From X23 sp050251575 (GTDB lineage: Bacteria; Bacillota; Clostridia; SK-Y3), in NCBI GenBank assembly GCA_050251575.1, contig JBFWMP010000031.1:1-22475 (forward strand): a stretch of 22,475 bases of DNA, given 5' to 3'. Below are positions 1-7,200 of this stretch, one piece after another; within the stretch, counting starts at the first letter, position 1, and each line of letters opens with the position of its first letter. A program made the translations under genes and the position numbers. Under the pieces are notes generated by a model. That model was not told where the DNA came from. It saw nothing but the letters and a program-made list of their open reading frames with translations, and ran no database searches.

Positions 1-67
1 CATTTAAAGAAATACTGAAATTTTTTTGTCCCTGATTTTTAAAAACCATTTCCAGCACCTGCGCCAT
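1..67 (-). CDS. DUF2922 family small protein (N-terminal part only)
   Basis: The reading frame starts at an ATG at 67 and runs off the left edge, giving about 22 residues that begin MAQVLEMVFKNQGQKNF. A strong AGGAGGTG ribosome binding site lies at 73-80. The opening resembles DUF2922 proteins, which are about 70 residues long and typically start with M-x-x-x-L-x-(L/M)-x-F-x-N. The gene follows a DUF1659 gene on the same strand, the usual partner in Bacillota. No biochemical role is established for either family. In this window the pair is separated by about 200 bp holding a palindromic repeat. The family call rests on the first 20 residues and on the neighbour. Confidence 0.7.
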   Translation of the reverse strand, partial: MAQVLEMVFKNQGQKNFSISLN

Positions 68-146
68 TTTTTCACCTCCTTTATCATATGAACAACTAAA
101 ACTATTTTTTACGGAACCGTTCGAAATTGTTGAAAATGCCCCGAAA

Positions 147-230
147 TGTCATTCTGAGCGTAGCGAAGAATCTTAGCATTTAACCAACTTTTAAGATTCT
201 TCATTTCACTTCGTTCCATTCAGAATGACA
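147..230. repeat. Dispersed palindromic repeat, copy 1
   Basis: An 84-bp imperfect palindrome. The outer arms are TGTCATTCTGA and TCAGAATGACA, and the inner arms are GAAGAATCTTA and TAAGATTCTTC. Near-identical copies lie at 11531-11604 and 17670-17743. This copy has about 10 extra bases in its right half. It fills the gap between the DUF1659 and DUF2922 genes. Weaker inverted similarity continues outside the core, roughly 120-260. The form suggests a small non-autonomous (MITE- or REP-like) element; it codes for nothing. Confidence 0.8.
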
Positions 231-268
231 GAGTACGGACTTTCTCAGTACTCTCGAACCGTTAGCTA

Positions 269-493
269 CTAAGCATCTACCAGTTCTTCTTCATCTATCC
301 TTATAATACCGGATACCGAATGCTGCTGAAGAGCAGATAATCCTTGTACGATATCCATTACATCCTGGTCAGCTGCTGATGACTTAATATCATTTATAGT
401 TTTAGTCTTTATGATTGCCTTCCCATCCTCATCGGTTCCAGTGTTCAACTTGATTTGAACTCTGCTGTCAAGTGGATTTGATAATACCGGCAT
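269..493 (-). CDS. DUF1659 family protein
   Basis: A 74-residue protein starting at ATG 493 behind a GGAGGTG ribosome binding site at about 500-507. It shows the DUF1659 pattern: a DSRVQIKLNTGTDEDGK segment (residues 9-25), then a K-T-K-T-I-N-D-I-K stretch, a helical AL-x-x-LQ segment and an acidic end with I-x-R-I-D-E-E-E-L. The length is normal for the family. The stop codon is TAG at 269-271. It is followed on the same strand by a DUF2922 gene, the common genomic partner. There is no signal peptide or membrane segment, and no known function. The next gene upstream, parC, has a terminator between the two, so this pair is probably a separate transcript. Confidence 0.88.
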   Translation of the reverse strand: MPVLSNPLDSRVQIKLNTGTDEDGKAIIKTKTINDIKSSAADQDVMDIVQGLSALQQHSVSGIIRIDEEELVDA

Positions 494-600
494 GTTAACA
501 CCTCCTTCCTTATACTACATAGATAACAAAAATAAGAAAATGTTACCCATACTCAAGCAAATTAATTTTTATTTGCTAGCTCACAAAGAATACCTTGCCA

Positions 601-636
601 CAAAAAACAAGGACGACTCGTCGAGTCGTCCTTGTT
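601..636 (-). terminator. Rho-independent terminator of parC
   Basis: A perfect 13-bp stem, 606-618 pairing with 624-636 around a CGTCG loop. Read on the minus strand it is followed by a T-run (complement of the A-run 602-607). It starts 13 bp past the parC stop codon, as expected for that gene's terminator. Confidence 0.9.
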
Positions 637-648
637 CTAATATTACTC

Positions 649-2838
649 TTATAATAGTGTTAATTGCTCATTCGTATTATCTTCCGGCTTCAAATATCTT
701 CCGGTAGCTGGAATATTCTTTGTTCTATAATAATTCGGATCCTTAAAATCAATATCGTCTATACCAAGCACCTTAATCATTGTACTGCCTTTTTTTGAAT
801 TTAGCACTTGAAATCCTTGCGAACTTCTTGTAGCCTTTGAGTTAATATTTGTTGTACTAAATATTAAGACCTTATCTATATTGCTAAAAGCAACCAGCTC
901 TTTTTGAGTATCCGGCGCAAGGTAATCTATATATATCAGTTTGGCTGCATCGGAATAAGCGTTGGCAAGTTTCTTTCTATTTGTCTTTGTCATATAGCTG
1001 TTTAAATCAATTTTAGCCATTTTACCATTTTCAAATGCAAAGAGCATTTGCCCTGAGTAATCATTAGTAGCTATAACAAATAGTATTTTTTCATCTTCAT
1101 CCAATCCCAGCAGGTTGGGCAAATATTCACCAAGACTGCTTGCCTTGCAATCAGAAATCTCATGAATTTTAAGCTTATAAACAGCGTGCCTGCTGCTAAA
1201 TAATAATAAGTCCGCTTTATTATTCGTTTCTATTTCCTGTAAAATCGCATCATCATCTTTAAGCTTTTGTTCCCCACTTGCCCTTAATGACAATAATGAT
1301 ATCTTCTTTAAATAGCTTTCTCGAGTAAAGAATATCTTAAGATTGTAATCCTCAATTAAATGCTCTTCAGTTATTTCTTCAATATGCTGTTCATGTATAA
1401 TTTCAGTTCGCCTTGCCTGACCATATTTTTTTGCTATTTCTCTTAACTCTTTAATAATAACTTTTTTTATTTTGTCCTCATCTTCAAGCATCAATTTTAA
1501 TTCTTCCAACTCTTGTTCCAGATGTGTCGTTTCGTCCGTACGCTTTAGAATATATTCTTTGTTAAGATTTCTAAGCTTTATTTCCGCTATAAATTCAGCC
1601 TGTTTCTCGTCAACTCCAAAACCAATCATCAAATTAGGAATAACATCTGCATCATGATCCGTCTCCCTAATAATTTTTACTGCTTTATCAATATCCAGTA
1701 ATATCTTTTTTAAGCCAATTAGAAGATGCAGCTTGTCTGACTTCTTGTCAATATCAAAAGCAATCTGCCTCTTAATACAGCTGATTCTGAACAACGTCCA
1801 TTCCTTAATAATGTTTTTTACTCCTAACACTTGAGGATTGCCATTCACTAATATATTAAAATTGCAACTAAACGTATCCTGTAATGGTGTCATCTGAAAC
1901 AACCTGTTCATCAGCTTATCTGGCTCTGTACTGCGTTTTATATCCAAGGTAACCTTTAATCCGCTTAAGTCTGTTTCATCCCTAATATCTGTAATATCTT
2001 TTATCTTTCCTGCTTTTACTATGTCTATAACTTTGTCTATAATTGCTTCCGTAGTTGTGGTATAAGGGATTTCATATACTTCAATGCAGCTGTTCTTCTT
2101 ATCATACCTATATTTTGCACGCAACTTGAAGCTTCCTCTTCCGATATGATAAATATTGTTCATTTCTTTTTCATTATAGATTAGCTGCCCACCTGAAGAT
2201 AAATCCGGTGCAGTAAGTGTCTTTGTAATATCTGCATTCTCATTTTTAAGATATAAAATGGTTGCATCACAAACCTCTTGCAGATTAAAACTGCATATAC
2301 TACTTGCCATCCCTACAGCAATTCCCTGATTACAGTTTACTAATACATTAGGATAGGTTGTCGGCAAAAGAGTTGGTTCCTTCATGCTGCCATCATAATT
2401 ATCAATAAAATCGATGGTGTTTTTATCGATATTATTAAACAACTCACTACAAATCTTATCAAGCTTTACTTCTGTATATCTGGGAGCAGCATATGCCATG
2501 TCTCTCGAATGCTGCTTACCGAAGTTACCCTTCGAGTCTATAAAAGGGTGCAGCAGCGCATCATTCCCCCTGGACATTCTTACAAGAGTTTCGTAGATTG
2601 CTCCATCCCCGTGAGGATTCAACTTCATAGTTTGACCTACCACATTTGCAGATTTAGTTCTGGTTCCCGTGATTAGTCCCATCTTATACATCGTATAAAG
2701 CAGCTTTCTGTGTGAAGGCTTGAATCCATCAATCTCGGGAATTGCCCGGGAAATAATTACACTCATCGCATAAGGCATGTAATTATTCTCTAGTGTATAG
2801 GTAATCCTCTGCTCAATCAAATTATTCTTTACAGCCAT
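649..2838 (-). CDS. parC: Type IIA topoisomerase subunit A (topoisomerase IV / gyrase A-like)
   Basis: A 729-residue DNA cleavage and religation subunit that would pair with the ParE-like protein at 11636-13615 to form an A2B2 topoisomerase. The start is ATG 2838 with AAAGGTGA about 8 bases upstream. Landmarks are the N-terminal DGFKPSHRKLLYTMY helix (residues 38-52), the winged-helix quinolone-region segment NPHGDGAIYETLVRM (74-88) and the catalytic tyrosine Y121 in AAPRYTEVKL. The coiled arm and a C-terminal wrapping domain follow. It diverges from housekeeping GyrA: DGFKPSHR replaces the usual DGLKPVHR, and the position of GyrA Ser83 is Gly79. The C-terminal region shows no clear GyrA-box, which favours a ParC-type role. 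A second clostridial gyrase-like enzyme remains possible. A terminator lies just downstream. Upstream there is a promoter and a LexA-like site. Confidence 0.9.
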   Translation of the reverse strand: MAVKNNLIEQRITYTLENNYMPYAMSVIISRAIPEIDGFKPSHRKLLYTMYKMGLITGTRTKSANVVGQTMKLNPHGDGAIYETLVRMSRGNDALLHPFIDSKGNFGKQHSRDMAYAAPRYTEVKLDKICSELFNNIDKNTIDFIDNYDGSMKEPTLLPTTYPNVLVNCNQGIAVGMASSICSFNLQEVCDATILYLKNENADITKTLTAPDLSSGGQLIYNEKEMNNIYHIGRGSFKLRAKYRYDKKNSCIEVYEIPYTTTTEAIIDKVIDIVKAGKIKDITDIRDETDLSGLKVTLDIKRSTEPDKLMNRLFQMTPLQDTFSCNFNILVNGNPQVLGVKNIIKEWTLFRISCIKRQIAFDIDKKSDKLHLLIGLKKILLDIDKAVKIIRETDHDADVIPNLMIGFGVDEKQAEFIAEIKLRNLNKEYILKRTDETTHLEQELEELKLMLEDEDKIKKVIIKELREIAKKYGQARRTEIIHEQHIEEITEEHLIEDYNLKIFFTRESYLKKISLLSLRASGEQKLKDDDAILQEIETNNKADLLLFSSRHAVYKLKIHEISDCKASSLGEYLPNLLGLDEDEKILFVIATNDYSGQMLFAFENGKMAKIDLNSYMTKTNRKKLANAYSDAAKLIYIDYLAPDTQKELVAFSNIDKVLIFSTTNINSKATRSSQGFQVLNSKKGSTMIKVLGIDDIDFKDPNYYRTKNIPATGRYLKPEDNTNEQLTLL

Positions 2839-2902
2839 TATCGTTCACCTTTCTAGTAATATAAAGTAGTTCACAGTTCTTTATCTTATAAAAAACATAT
2901 TC

Positions 2903-2916
2903 CGAACGTATGTTTT
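2903..2916. promoter_or_regulatory. Candidate LexA (SOS) box upstream of parC
   Basis: CGAACGTATGTTTT fits the Bacillus-type LexA/DinR consensus CGAACRNRYGTTYC at 13 of 14 positions. It lies 65-78 bp before the parC start and about 11-24 bp past the transcription start predicted from the promoter at 2934-2962, a repressing position. It also overlaps a dyad, AAAACATA (2892-2899) and TATGTTTT (2909-2916), so another repressor could bind here. One site, not tested. Confidence 0.45.
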
Positions 2917-2933
2917 AGCAAATCTTATATACT

Positions 2934-2962
2934 ATTATACAATTAAATATTATTTATTACAA
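2934..2962 (-). promoter_or_regulatory. Predicted sigma-A promoter for parC
   Basis: On the minus strand, TTGTAA (2957-2962), a 17-bp spacer and a perfect TATAAT (2934-2939). It points to parC and leaves a leader of about 90 bases. The surroundings are very A/T-rich, so chance matches are possible. Confidence 0.5.
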
Positions 2963-3124
2963 TTGCATTGCCCCATGTTTATTATAATCTAATTGCTTCT
3001 GCAATATTTTAAACTTACTAATACAGTGTACTTTCTATAGTCCTTAATTTACTATACCTCATCACCGCCTGCTTCTATTCTAGAAGTTTAAATAATTTAA
3101 TATTAGAGAGAAAAGAGAATGTGA

Positions 3125-3199
3125 TGTTGCATTCGATAAGACTCATTGCGTTTAATGCATCAAATGTCTTGTTTTGTGCAACAACCAGAAGTTGTGCAA
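3125..3199 (+). promoter_or_regulatory. Candidate upstream activator sites for the sigma-54 promoter
   Basis: Two direct copies of TTGTGCAA (3174-3181 and 3192-3199) lie 18 bp apart. TGTTGCA (3125-3131) faces TGCAACA (3177-3183) as an inverted pair. They sit about 70-145 bp upstream of the -24 element, the usual distance for enhancer-type binding by an AAA+ activator, and the activator gene lies in the same island. The rest of the 551-bp gap 2839-3389 shows only promoter elements and A/T-rich sequence. Confidence 0.45.
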
Positions 3200-3270
3200 G
3201 TTTACGAAAAGTCGGCTTAAACAATAGAGGGAAGTGCTAAAGACACCTTTTAAGCTATCTCTTAAGAACT

Positions 3271-3286
3271 TGGCATGGATATTGCA
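3271..3286 (+). promoter_or_regulatory. Sigma-54 (-24/-12) promoter of the catabolic operon
   Basis: TGGCAT, five bases, then TTGCA. The invariant GG and GC are 10 bases apart, as RpoN promoters require (consensus TGGCAC-N5-TTGCW; one mismatch). It points at the dehydrogenase gene 3390 and leaves a leader of about 90 bases. An activator with an intact GAFTGA motif is encoded at the end of the same island, which supports the call. Confidence 0.8.
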
Positions 3287-3389
3287 ATATTAATTAATAA
3301 AGCGCATATGCAATATTTAGCAACCGGAAGCGATAATATGATAAAAAGAATGTATATAAAAAATGTATATAAAGGGGTTATGAACAATT

Positions 3390-4439
3390 ATGAAGTGCAA
3401 TGCACAAAGCTTAAAAGATTTTGGTGCTGAAGTATTAAAAAAAGTCGGTTTAAATGACAAAAATTCGAAAGTCTTCATAGATAGCTTAGTGTTATCAGAA
3501 ATGAGAGGTGTTAGCTCTCATGGTATCACAAGACTAAAAGCATATTCTGACCGTATCAAATCAGGAGAAGTGGCTGCTGATACTGAACCTGTAGTGATTA
3601 CCGAGTCTGATTCTGTCATAGTTATAGACGGCAAAAACGGACCGGGTATGACCGTAGGCATAGCTGCTGTGGAGAAATGTGTTGAAAAAGCAAAAAAAAC
3701 AGGTGTTTGCTTTGCTGCTGTAAATAATAGCTCTCACTATGGCTTCGGTGGTTATTATGCAATGTATGCTGCCGACCGCAATATGATTGGTTTTTCTATG
3801 TGTAACTGTGATGCTGCTGTTGTTCCTTTCGGTGGTTGTAAACCGATGCTCGGAACAAATCCTCTTTCAGTTGCCATTCCTGCAGGAAAACATCCTGCGC
3901 TGGTGCTGGATATGGCAACTAGCGTAGTTGCTAAAGGCAAAGTTAATTTGGCAGAGAAATTAGGAAAAAGTATTCCTGACAATTGGATTGTAGATAAAAA
4001 CGGTAACCCAACGACCAATCCCGCTGATGTATTGGAAGGTGCCCTTCTCCCCTTTGGCGGTCCTAAGGGCTATGCGATTGGTTTAATTATCGATATCCTT
4101 TGCAGTACACTTTCGGGTGCGAAAAACAGCAGACAAATCGGATCTTTCTTTAGCAGCAAGGATCCTGAATCTTTTCAAAATGTTGGTTTCTTTATGGGAG
4201 TGATCGACATTAGTAAGTTTGTTGATCTGGACTTATTTAAAGAAAGAATTGATGCTATGTTCGATGAGTTTAAAGCATGCCCTCCGGCACCTGGCTTTAG
4301 CGAAGTTATGATTCCTGGTGAAATTGAACAAAACTCGTTTAATAAAAACTTGAAGGAAGATATTGAACTTTCTGAACCAATCGTCAAAGAGTTAATGGGA
4401 TTAGCTGAGCAATATGGTTTAGAACATCCTTTCAAGTAA
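3390..4439 (+). CDS. Ldh_2 / malate-L-lactate dehydrogenase family oxidoreductase
   Basis: A 349-residue cytoplasmic NAD(P)-dependent 2-hydroxyacid dehydrogenase of the Ldh_2 family (PF02615; relatives act on malate, sulfolactate, ureidoglycolate or diketogulonate). Visible family marks are VSSHGITRL (residues 41-49), the active-site histidine in NNSSHYG (H116), GTNPLSVAIPA (155-165), DMATSVVAKGK (174-184) and GGPKGYAIG (223-231). The length is normal. ATG 3390 follows AAAGGGGT at 3371-3378; the ATG at 3380 is out of frame and too close to that site. It is the first gene behind the sigma-54 promoter and is followed by a UroD-like gene and a carboxylate transporter, so its substrate is probably a hydroxy-carboxylate imported by that system. 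The exact substrate cannot be read from the sequence. Confidence 0.9.
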   Translation: MKCNAQSLKDFGAEVLKKVGLNDKNSKVFIDSLVLSEMRGVSSHGITRLKAYSDRIKSGEVAADTEPVVITESDSVIVIDGKNGPGMTVGIAAVEKCVEKAKKTGVCFAAVNNSSHYGFGGYYAMYAADRNMIGFSMCNCDAAVVPFGGCKPMLGTNPLSVAIPAGKHPALVLDMATSVVAKGKVNLAEKLGKSIPDNWIVDKNGNPTTNPADVLEGALLPFGGPKGYAIGLIIDILCSTLSGAKNSRQIGSFFSSKDPESFQNVGFFMGVIDISKFVDLDLFKERIDAMFDEFKACPPAPGFSEVMIPGEIEQNSFNKNLKEDIELSEPIVKELMGLAEQYGLEHPFK

Positions 4440-4510
4440 GCTTTTATTAGCAACTTAATATTATAGAGAAACAAACCTAATTTCAGACAGCCTGAATTGG
4501 AGGAACAAAT

Positions 4511-5644
4511 ATGAATAGTAGAGAAAGAATTCTGGCGGCAGTTAACCATAAAGAACCTGACCGTATTCCACTGGATCTTGGAGTAGGAAAATCATGTAAA
4601 TTTACTTTAGGAGCTTATGCCAAGCTCATTGATTATTTCAAGATAAATGAACCAAGTATCAGGGTCGGTTCGAAATTCGCACAGTTAGCCCATGCTTCTG
4701 ATGACTTATTGGAAAAATTAGAAGTTGATGTACGTACTCCATTCTCACCTATGGCGAAGATTCCCGGTGGACAAGAGTGGGAAGATGAAACCAGCTATTT
4801 TGCAAGAGATCCTTGGGGAACTGAATGGAGAATGCCAAAAGATAACGGTCATTATTATGATATGGTAAAATTTCCTTTATCTAATGCAGAAAGTGATGAC
4901 GGATATGTATGGCCTGAAATTCCTAAAGTAAAACCTGAAGCAGTCGAAGAAGCAAAAAAATATAAAGATGCAGGCTACTCAGTGTTTTTCTCAGAACATT
5001 TAGCAAATGGCTTCTTGCAAACAGGTCCTAAATTGTATGGATTTGATCAGTGGCTGATGATGCTGGCAATTGAAGAACAAAAAGTTGAAGAATTCTTAGA
5101 AAAACTTTTAGAACAAAAAATGGAATACTACGGTAATCTGTTTGAAGCTTTCGGAGATAATATAGATTTTGTATGTGAAGCTGATGATTTGGGTACACAA
5201 ACCGCACCGTTTATTTCTCCTCAGATGTACCGCGAAATTATTAAACCACGGCAGAAAGCATTATTCCAATACATTAAGAGAAAATCAAACGCTAAAATCT
5301 TTTTACATTCTTGTGGTGCAGTAGCAAAGCTTATCCCTGACTTTATAGAAATAGGGGTAGACATACTCAATCCAATCCAAGTGAGTGCAACCGGCATGAA
5401 TGCAGCGGCTCTTAAAAAAGACTTTGGAGACTCCATCGTTTTTTGGGGCGGAGCAGTAGATTCTCAAAAGATATTGCCTACCGGAACACCGGAAGAAGTT
5501 AAAGATGAAGTTAAAAGGCGTATAGAGGAATTAGCTCCGGGCGGAGGCTTTGTGTTTGCTCCTATCCACAACATCCAGTCTGATGTTCCTATAGAAAACA
5601 TGGTGGCAATGTGGGAGGCATTTAAAGAGTATCGGAATTATTAA
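4511..5644 (+). CDS. Uroporphyrinogen decarboxylase-family protein (methyltransferase-like)
   Basis: A 377-residue (beta/alpha)8 protein of the UroD superfamily. It starts MNSRERILAAVNHKEPDRIP, a typical opening of UroD-like methyltransferases (MtaA/CmuA type), behind a TTGGAGGA site. The EADDLGTQTAPFISP segment (residues 223-237) and LHSCGAV (265-271) are clear; H266 and C268 fit the H-x-C zinc site of cobalamin-dependent methyltransferases. The N-terminal arginine pattern of true haem-pathway UroD is absent and no haem genes are near, so a haem role is unlikely. It lies 71 bp after the dehydrogenase on the same strand. No corrinoid protein gene is present in the window, so a methyl-transfer role is only inferred from family and zinc motif. 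Confidence 0.8.
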   Translation: MNSRERILAAVNHKEPDRIPLDLGVGKSCKFTLGAYAKLIDYFKINEPSIRVGSKFAQLAHASDDLLEKLEVDVRTPFSPMAKIPGGQEWEDETSYFARDPWGTEWRMPKDNGHYYDMVKFPLSNAESDDGYVWPEIPKVKPEAVEEAKKYKDAGYSVFFSEHLANGFLQTGPKLYGFDQWLMMLAIEEQKVEEFLEKLLEQKMEYYGNLFEAFGDNIDFVCEADDLGTQTAPFISPQMYREIIKPRQKALFQYIKRKSNAKIFLHSCGAVAKLIPDFIEIGVDILNPIQVSATGMNAAALKKDFGDSIVFWGGAVDSQKILPTGTPEEVKDEVKRRIEELAPGGGFVFAPIHNIQSDVPIENMVAMWEAFKEYRNY

Positions 5645-5827
5645 ACTAATCAGGTAAGCATTACACCGATATATCTTATTCTACCCTATGAGATGTATTT
5701 GATCAAAATACTATCTCAGCAACAATAGGGAAGACAAATATATATAAATAGCAAGAAAAGGAGGGAATACAAAAAAGATTTTTCATATTTCTATTTTCAA
5801 AACATTTAATTTAGAGGAGGAACTAAA

Positions 5828-6889
5828 ATGAAAAAGTATTTAAAGAGTCTTGCATTACTAACAGCTATGATAATGATGGTTTCAGTAGTTGCTGTTGGAT
5901 GCTCACAAAAAGCAGAAAATACACCTGCACCTGCAGCAGAACCAAAGAAAGAAGAAGTGAAAAAAGAAGAACCTAAACAAGAAGAAGCAAAGAAAGAAGT
6001 TGATTGGCCGAAGAAGCCTATTACATTTCTAGTCCCGGCGAAAGCAGGCGGCGATACTGATTTTAATGCAAGAGCTTATGCAAAACATCTTGAAAAGGAA
6101 CTTGGTCAATCGATAGGAGTTGTGAATATTGATGGCGCTAGCGGTACTCTTGCAGTCAGAAAAGTGAAGGATTCTGACCCAGATGGATATAATGTATTAG
6201 TTTATCATACCAGCATGATTCTCAATACACTAAACGGCCTTATTGACTTTTCATTTGAAGCCTTCGAGATGGGCGGAATTGGTGCCATGGAGAGTGGTAA
6301 CGTAATAGTTGTTAATAAAGATTCTAACTATAACTCTTTAAAAGATTTAGTAGAAGCGGCTAAAGCTAACCCTAAGAATATCAAGTTAGGAATCCAACAG
6401 GGTGGTATATATCATATGTTAGGCTATATGCTTCAAGGTACTTCCGACACTGAATTCAATTTAGTTGATGCAGGTGGTGCAGCTGATAAAAATGTAGCAT
6501 TGAAGGGTAAAAAAGTTGATGCAATTATTACTGCTTACGGAGCAGTAAAAGGCTTTGTTGAAAGTGGAGATTTCAGAGTAATCGCTGTTGCCTCTGAAAA
6601 AAGAAATGCTAAATTCTCCGATGTACCTACTGCTAAAGAACAAGGCTTTGAGATACTTTTGGAAAAACCCTACTACTTCCTCTTCCCTAAGGGAACACCT
6701 AAGGAAATTACAGAGAAGTTTAATAAGGCTATAAACAATGTTGCTGCAAACAATAAGGACTATGCTGCAGAAATAGATAAAGCTTATATGCTGACACCAA
6801 ATGCTATGAATATTGAAGACTCATCAAAATTTATGGATGATCAATTTAATATGATGAAGAAATATCATGACGCTTATATCAAAAAGTAG
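5828..6889 (+). CDS. tctC: Tripartite tricarboxylate transporter substrate-binding lipoprotein (TctC/Bug)
   Basis: A 353-residue extracytoplasmic binding protein. Residues 1-24 form a lipoprotein signal with the lipobox VAVGC and lipidation at C25. Residues 26-55 are a Lys/Glu/Pro/Ala linker. The Bug fold begins at WPKKPITFLVPAKAGGDTD (56-74) and includes DPDGYNVLVYHTSM, the usual second signature. It would capture a carboxylate outside the membrane and deliver it to TctAB. The start ATG 5828 has GAGGAGG at 5813-5819, a very strong site. A long hairpin follows the stop codon, consistent with more binding protein than membrane parts. The specific ligand is unknown. In the 183-bp gap before it (5645-5827) I see nothing except a stray AAAAGGAGGG with no start codon. 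Confidence 0.93.
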   Translation: MKKYLKSLALLTAMIMMVSVVAVGCSQKAENTPAPAAEPKKEEVKKEEPKQEEAKKEVDWPKKPITFLVPAKAGGDTDFNARAYAKHLEKELGQSIGVVNIDGASGTLAVRKVKDSDPDGYNVLVYHTSMILNTLNGLIDFSFEAFEMGGIGAMESGNVIVVNKDSNYNSLKDLVEAAKANPKNIKLGIQQGGIYHMLGYMLQGTSDTEFNLVDAGGAADKNVALKGKKVDAIITAYGAVKGFVESGDFRVIAVASEKRNAKFSDVPTAKEQGFEILLEKPYYFLFPKGTPKEITEKFNKAINNVAANNKDYAAEIDKAYMLTPNAMNIEDSSKFMDDQFNMMKKYHDAYIKK

Positions 6890-6938
6890 AAAGCAATTAT
6901 TAGCAAATTCTGAACAAAAACAAGAAATCTGATATCTG

Positions 6939-7002
6939 AAAGTCTTGCATAGTTACAATCTATATTTTTCATAAAATTAGTATTGTAACTATGCAAGACT
7001 TT
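6939..7002 (+). terminator. Long hairpin after tctC (partial terminator or mRNA 3' stabiliser)
   Basis: A perfect 21-bp inverted repeat, 6939-6959 with 6982-7002, and a 22-base A/T-rich loop. It lies 50 bp past the tctC stop. There is no clean T-run after it, so it may act as an attenuator or protect the tctC message rather than as a full stop; tctB and tctA have no obvious promoter of their own. Confidence 0.7.
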
Positions 7003-7020
7003 AATCTGTAAAACTTATTT

Positions 7021-7197
7021 ATGAGTTTATCCGATTTCTACCCTTCAGCGGGAGACCTATACTCCGAGGGTGCCCCGTGCCCGGATGATGAAACTTCCTC
7101 TGAAACCAAGAACTCTGTTTATGTTGTAAGACAGCTAGCATTTTTTACTATTGTATTGTGGACATGGATGATACAAAAATATAAAGAGGAGGGATGA
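7021..7197 (+). CDS. Possible 58-residue small protein (uncertain)
   Basis: An open frame from ATG 7021 to TGA 7195-7197, ending 3 bp before the tctB start. The product would begin MSLSDFYPSAGDLYSEGAP and end with a short hydrophobic stretch QLAFFTIVLWTWM followed by charged residues, so a single membrane segment is possible. There is no ribosome binding site before ATG 7021, and the first half is 66% GC, unlike any neighbour. I do not recognise the protein. A structured RNA or the relic of a mobile element would explain the composition equally well. It is included because the frame spans the gap between two co-transcribed genes. Confidence 0.22.
   Translation: MSLSDFYPSAGDLYSEGAPCPDDETSSETKNSVYVVRQLAFFTIVLWTWMIQKYKEEG
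7034..7115. other. GC-rich structured block between tctC and tctB
   Basis: Bases 7041-7090 hold 33 G or C in 50 (66%) in a background near one third. The block can fold: ACCCT (7039-7043) pairs with AGGGT, and inside it GGAG pairs with CTCC; a GGG/CCC pairing follows. No other stretch in the window looks like this. Candidates are a structured non-coding RNA or the end of a lost mobile element such as an IS200/IS605-type right end. I cannot tell which. Confidence 0.4.
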
Positions 7198-7200
7198 CGC

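Noticed and set aside
492..707. Plus-strand 71-codon frame over the gap between DUF1659 and parC
   Set aside because: It crosses the parC terminator, has no ribosome site and overlaps the parC 3' end on the other strand; no recognisable protein.
4511..5644. UroD-family gene as hemE of haem synthesis
   Set aside because: No haem genes nearby, the N-terminus lacks the substrate-binding arginine pattern, and the H-x-C motif fits methyltransferase relatives.
5756..5770. Strong AAAAGGAGGG site upstream of tctC, considered as the start of a leader peptide
   Set aside because: No ATG, GTG or TTG follows at a usable distance; the real tctC site is at 5813-5819.
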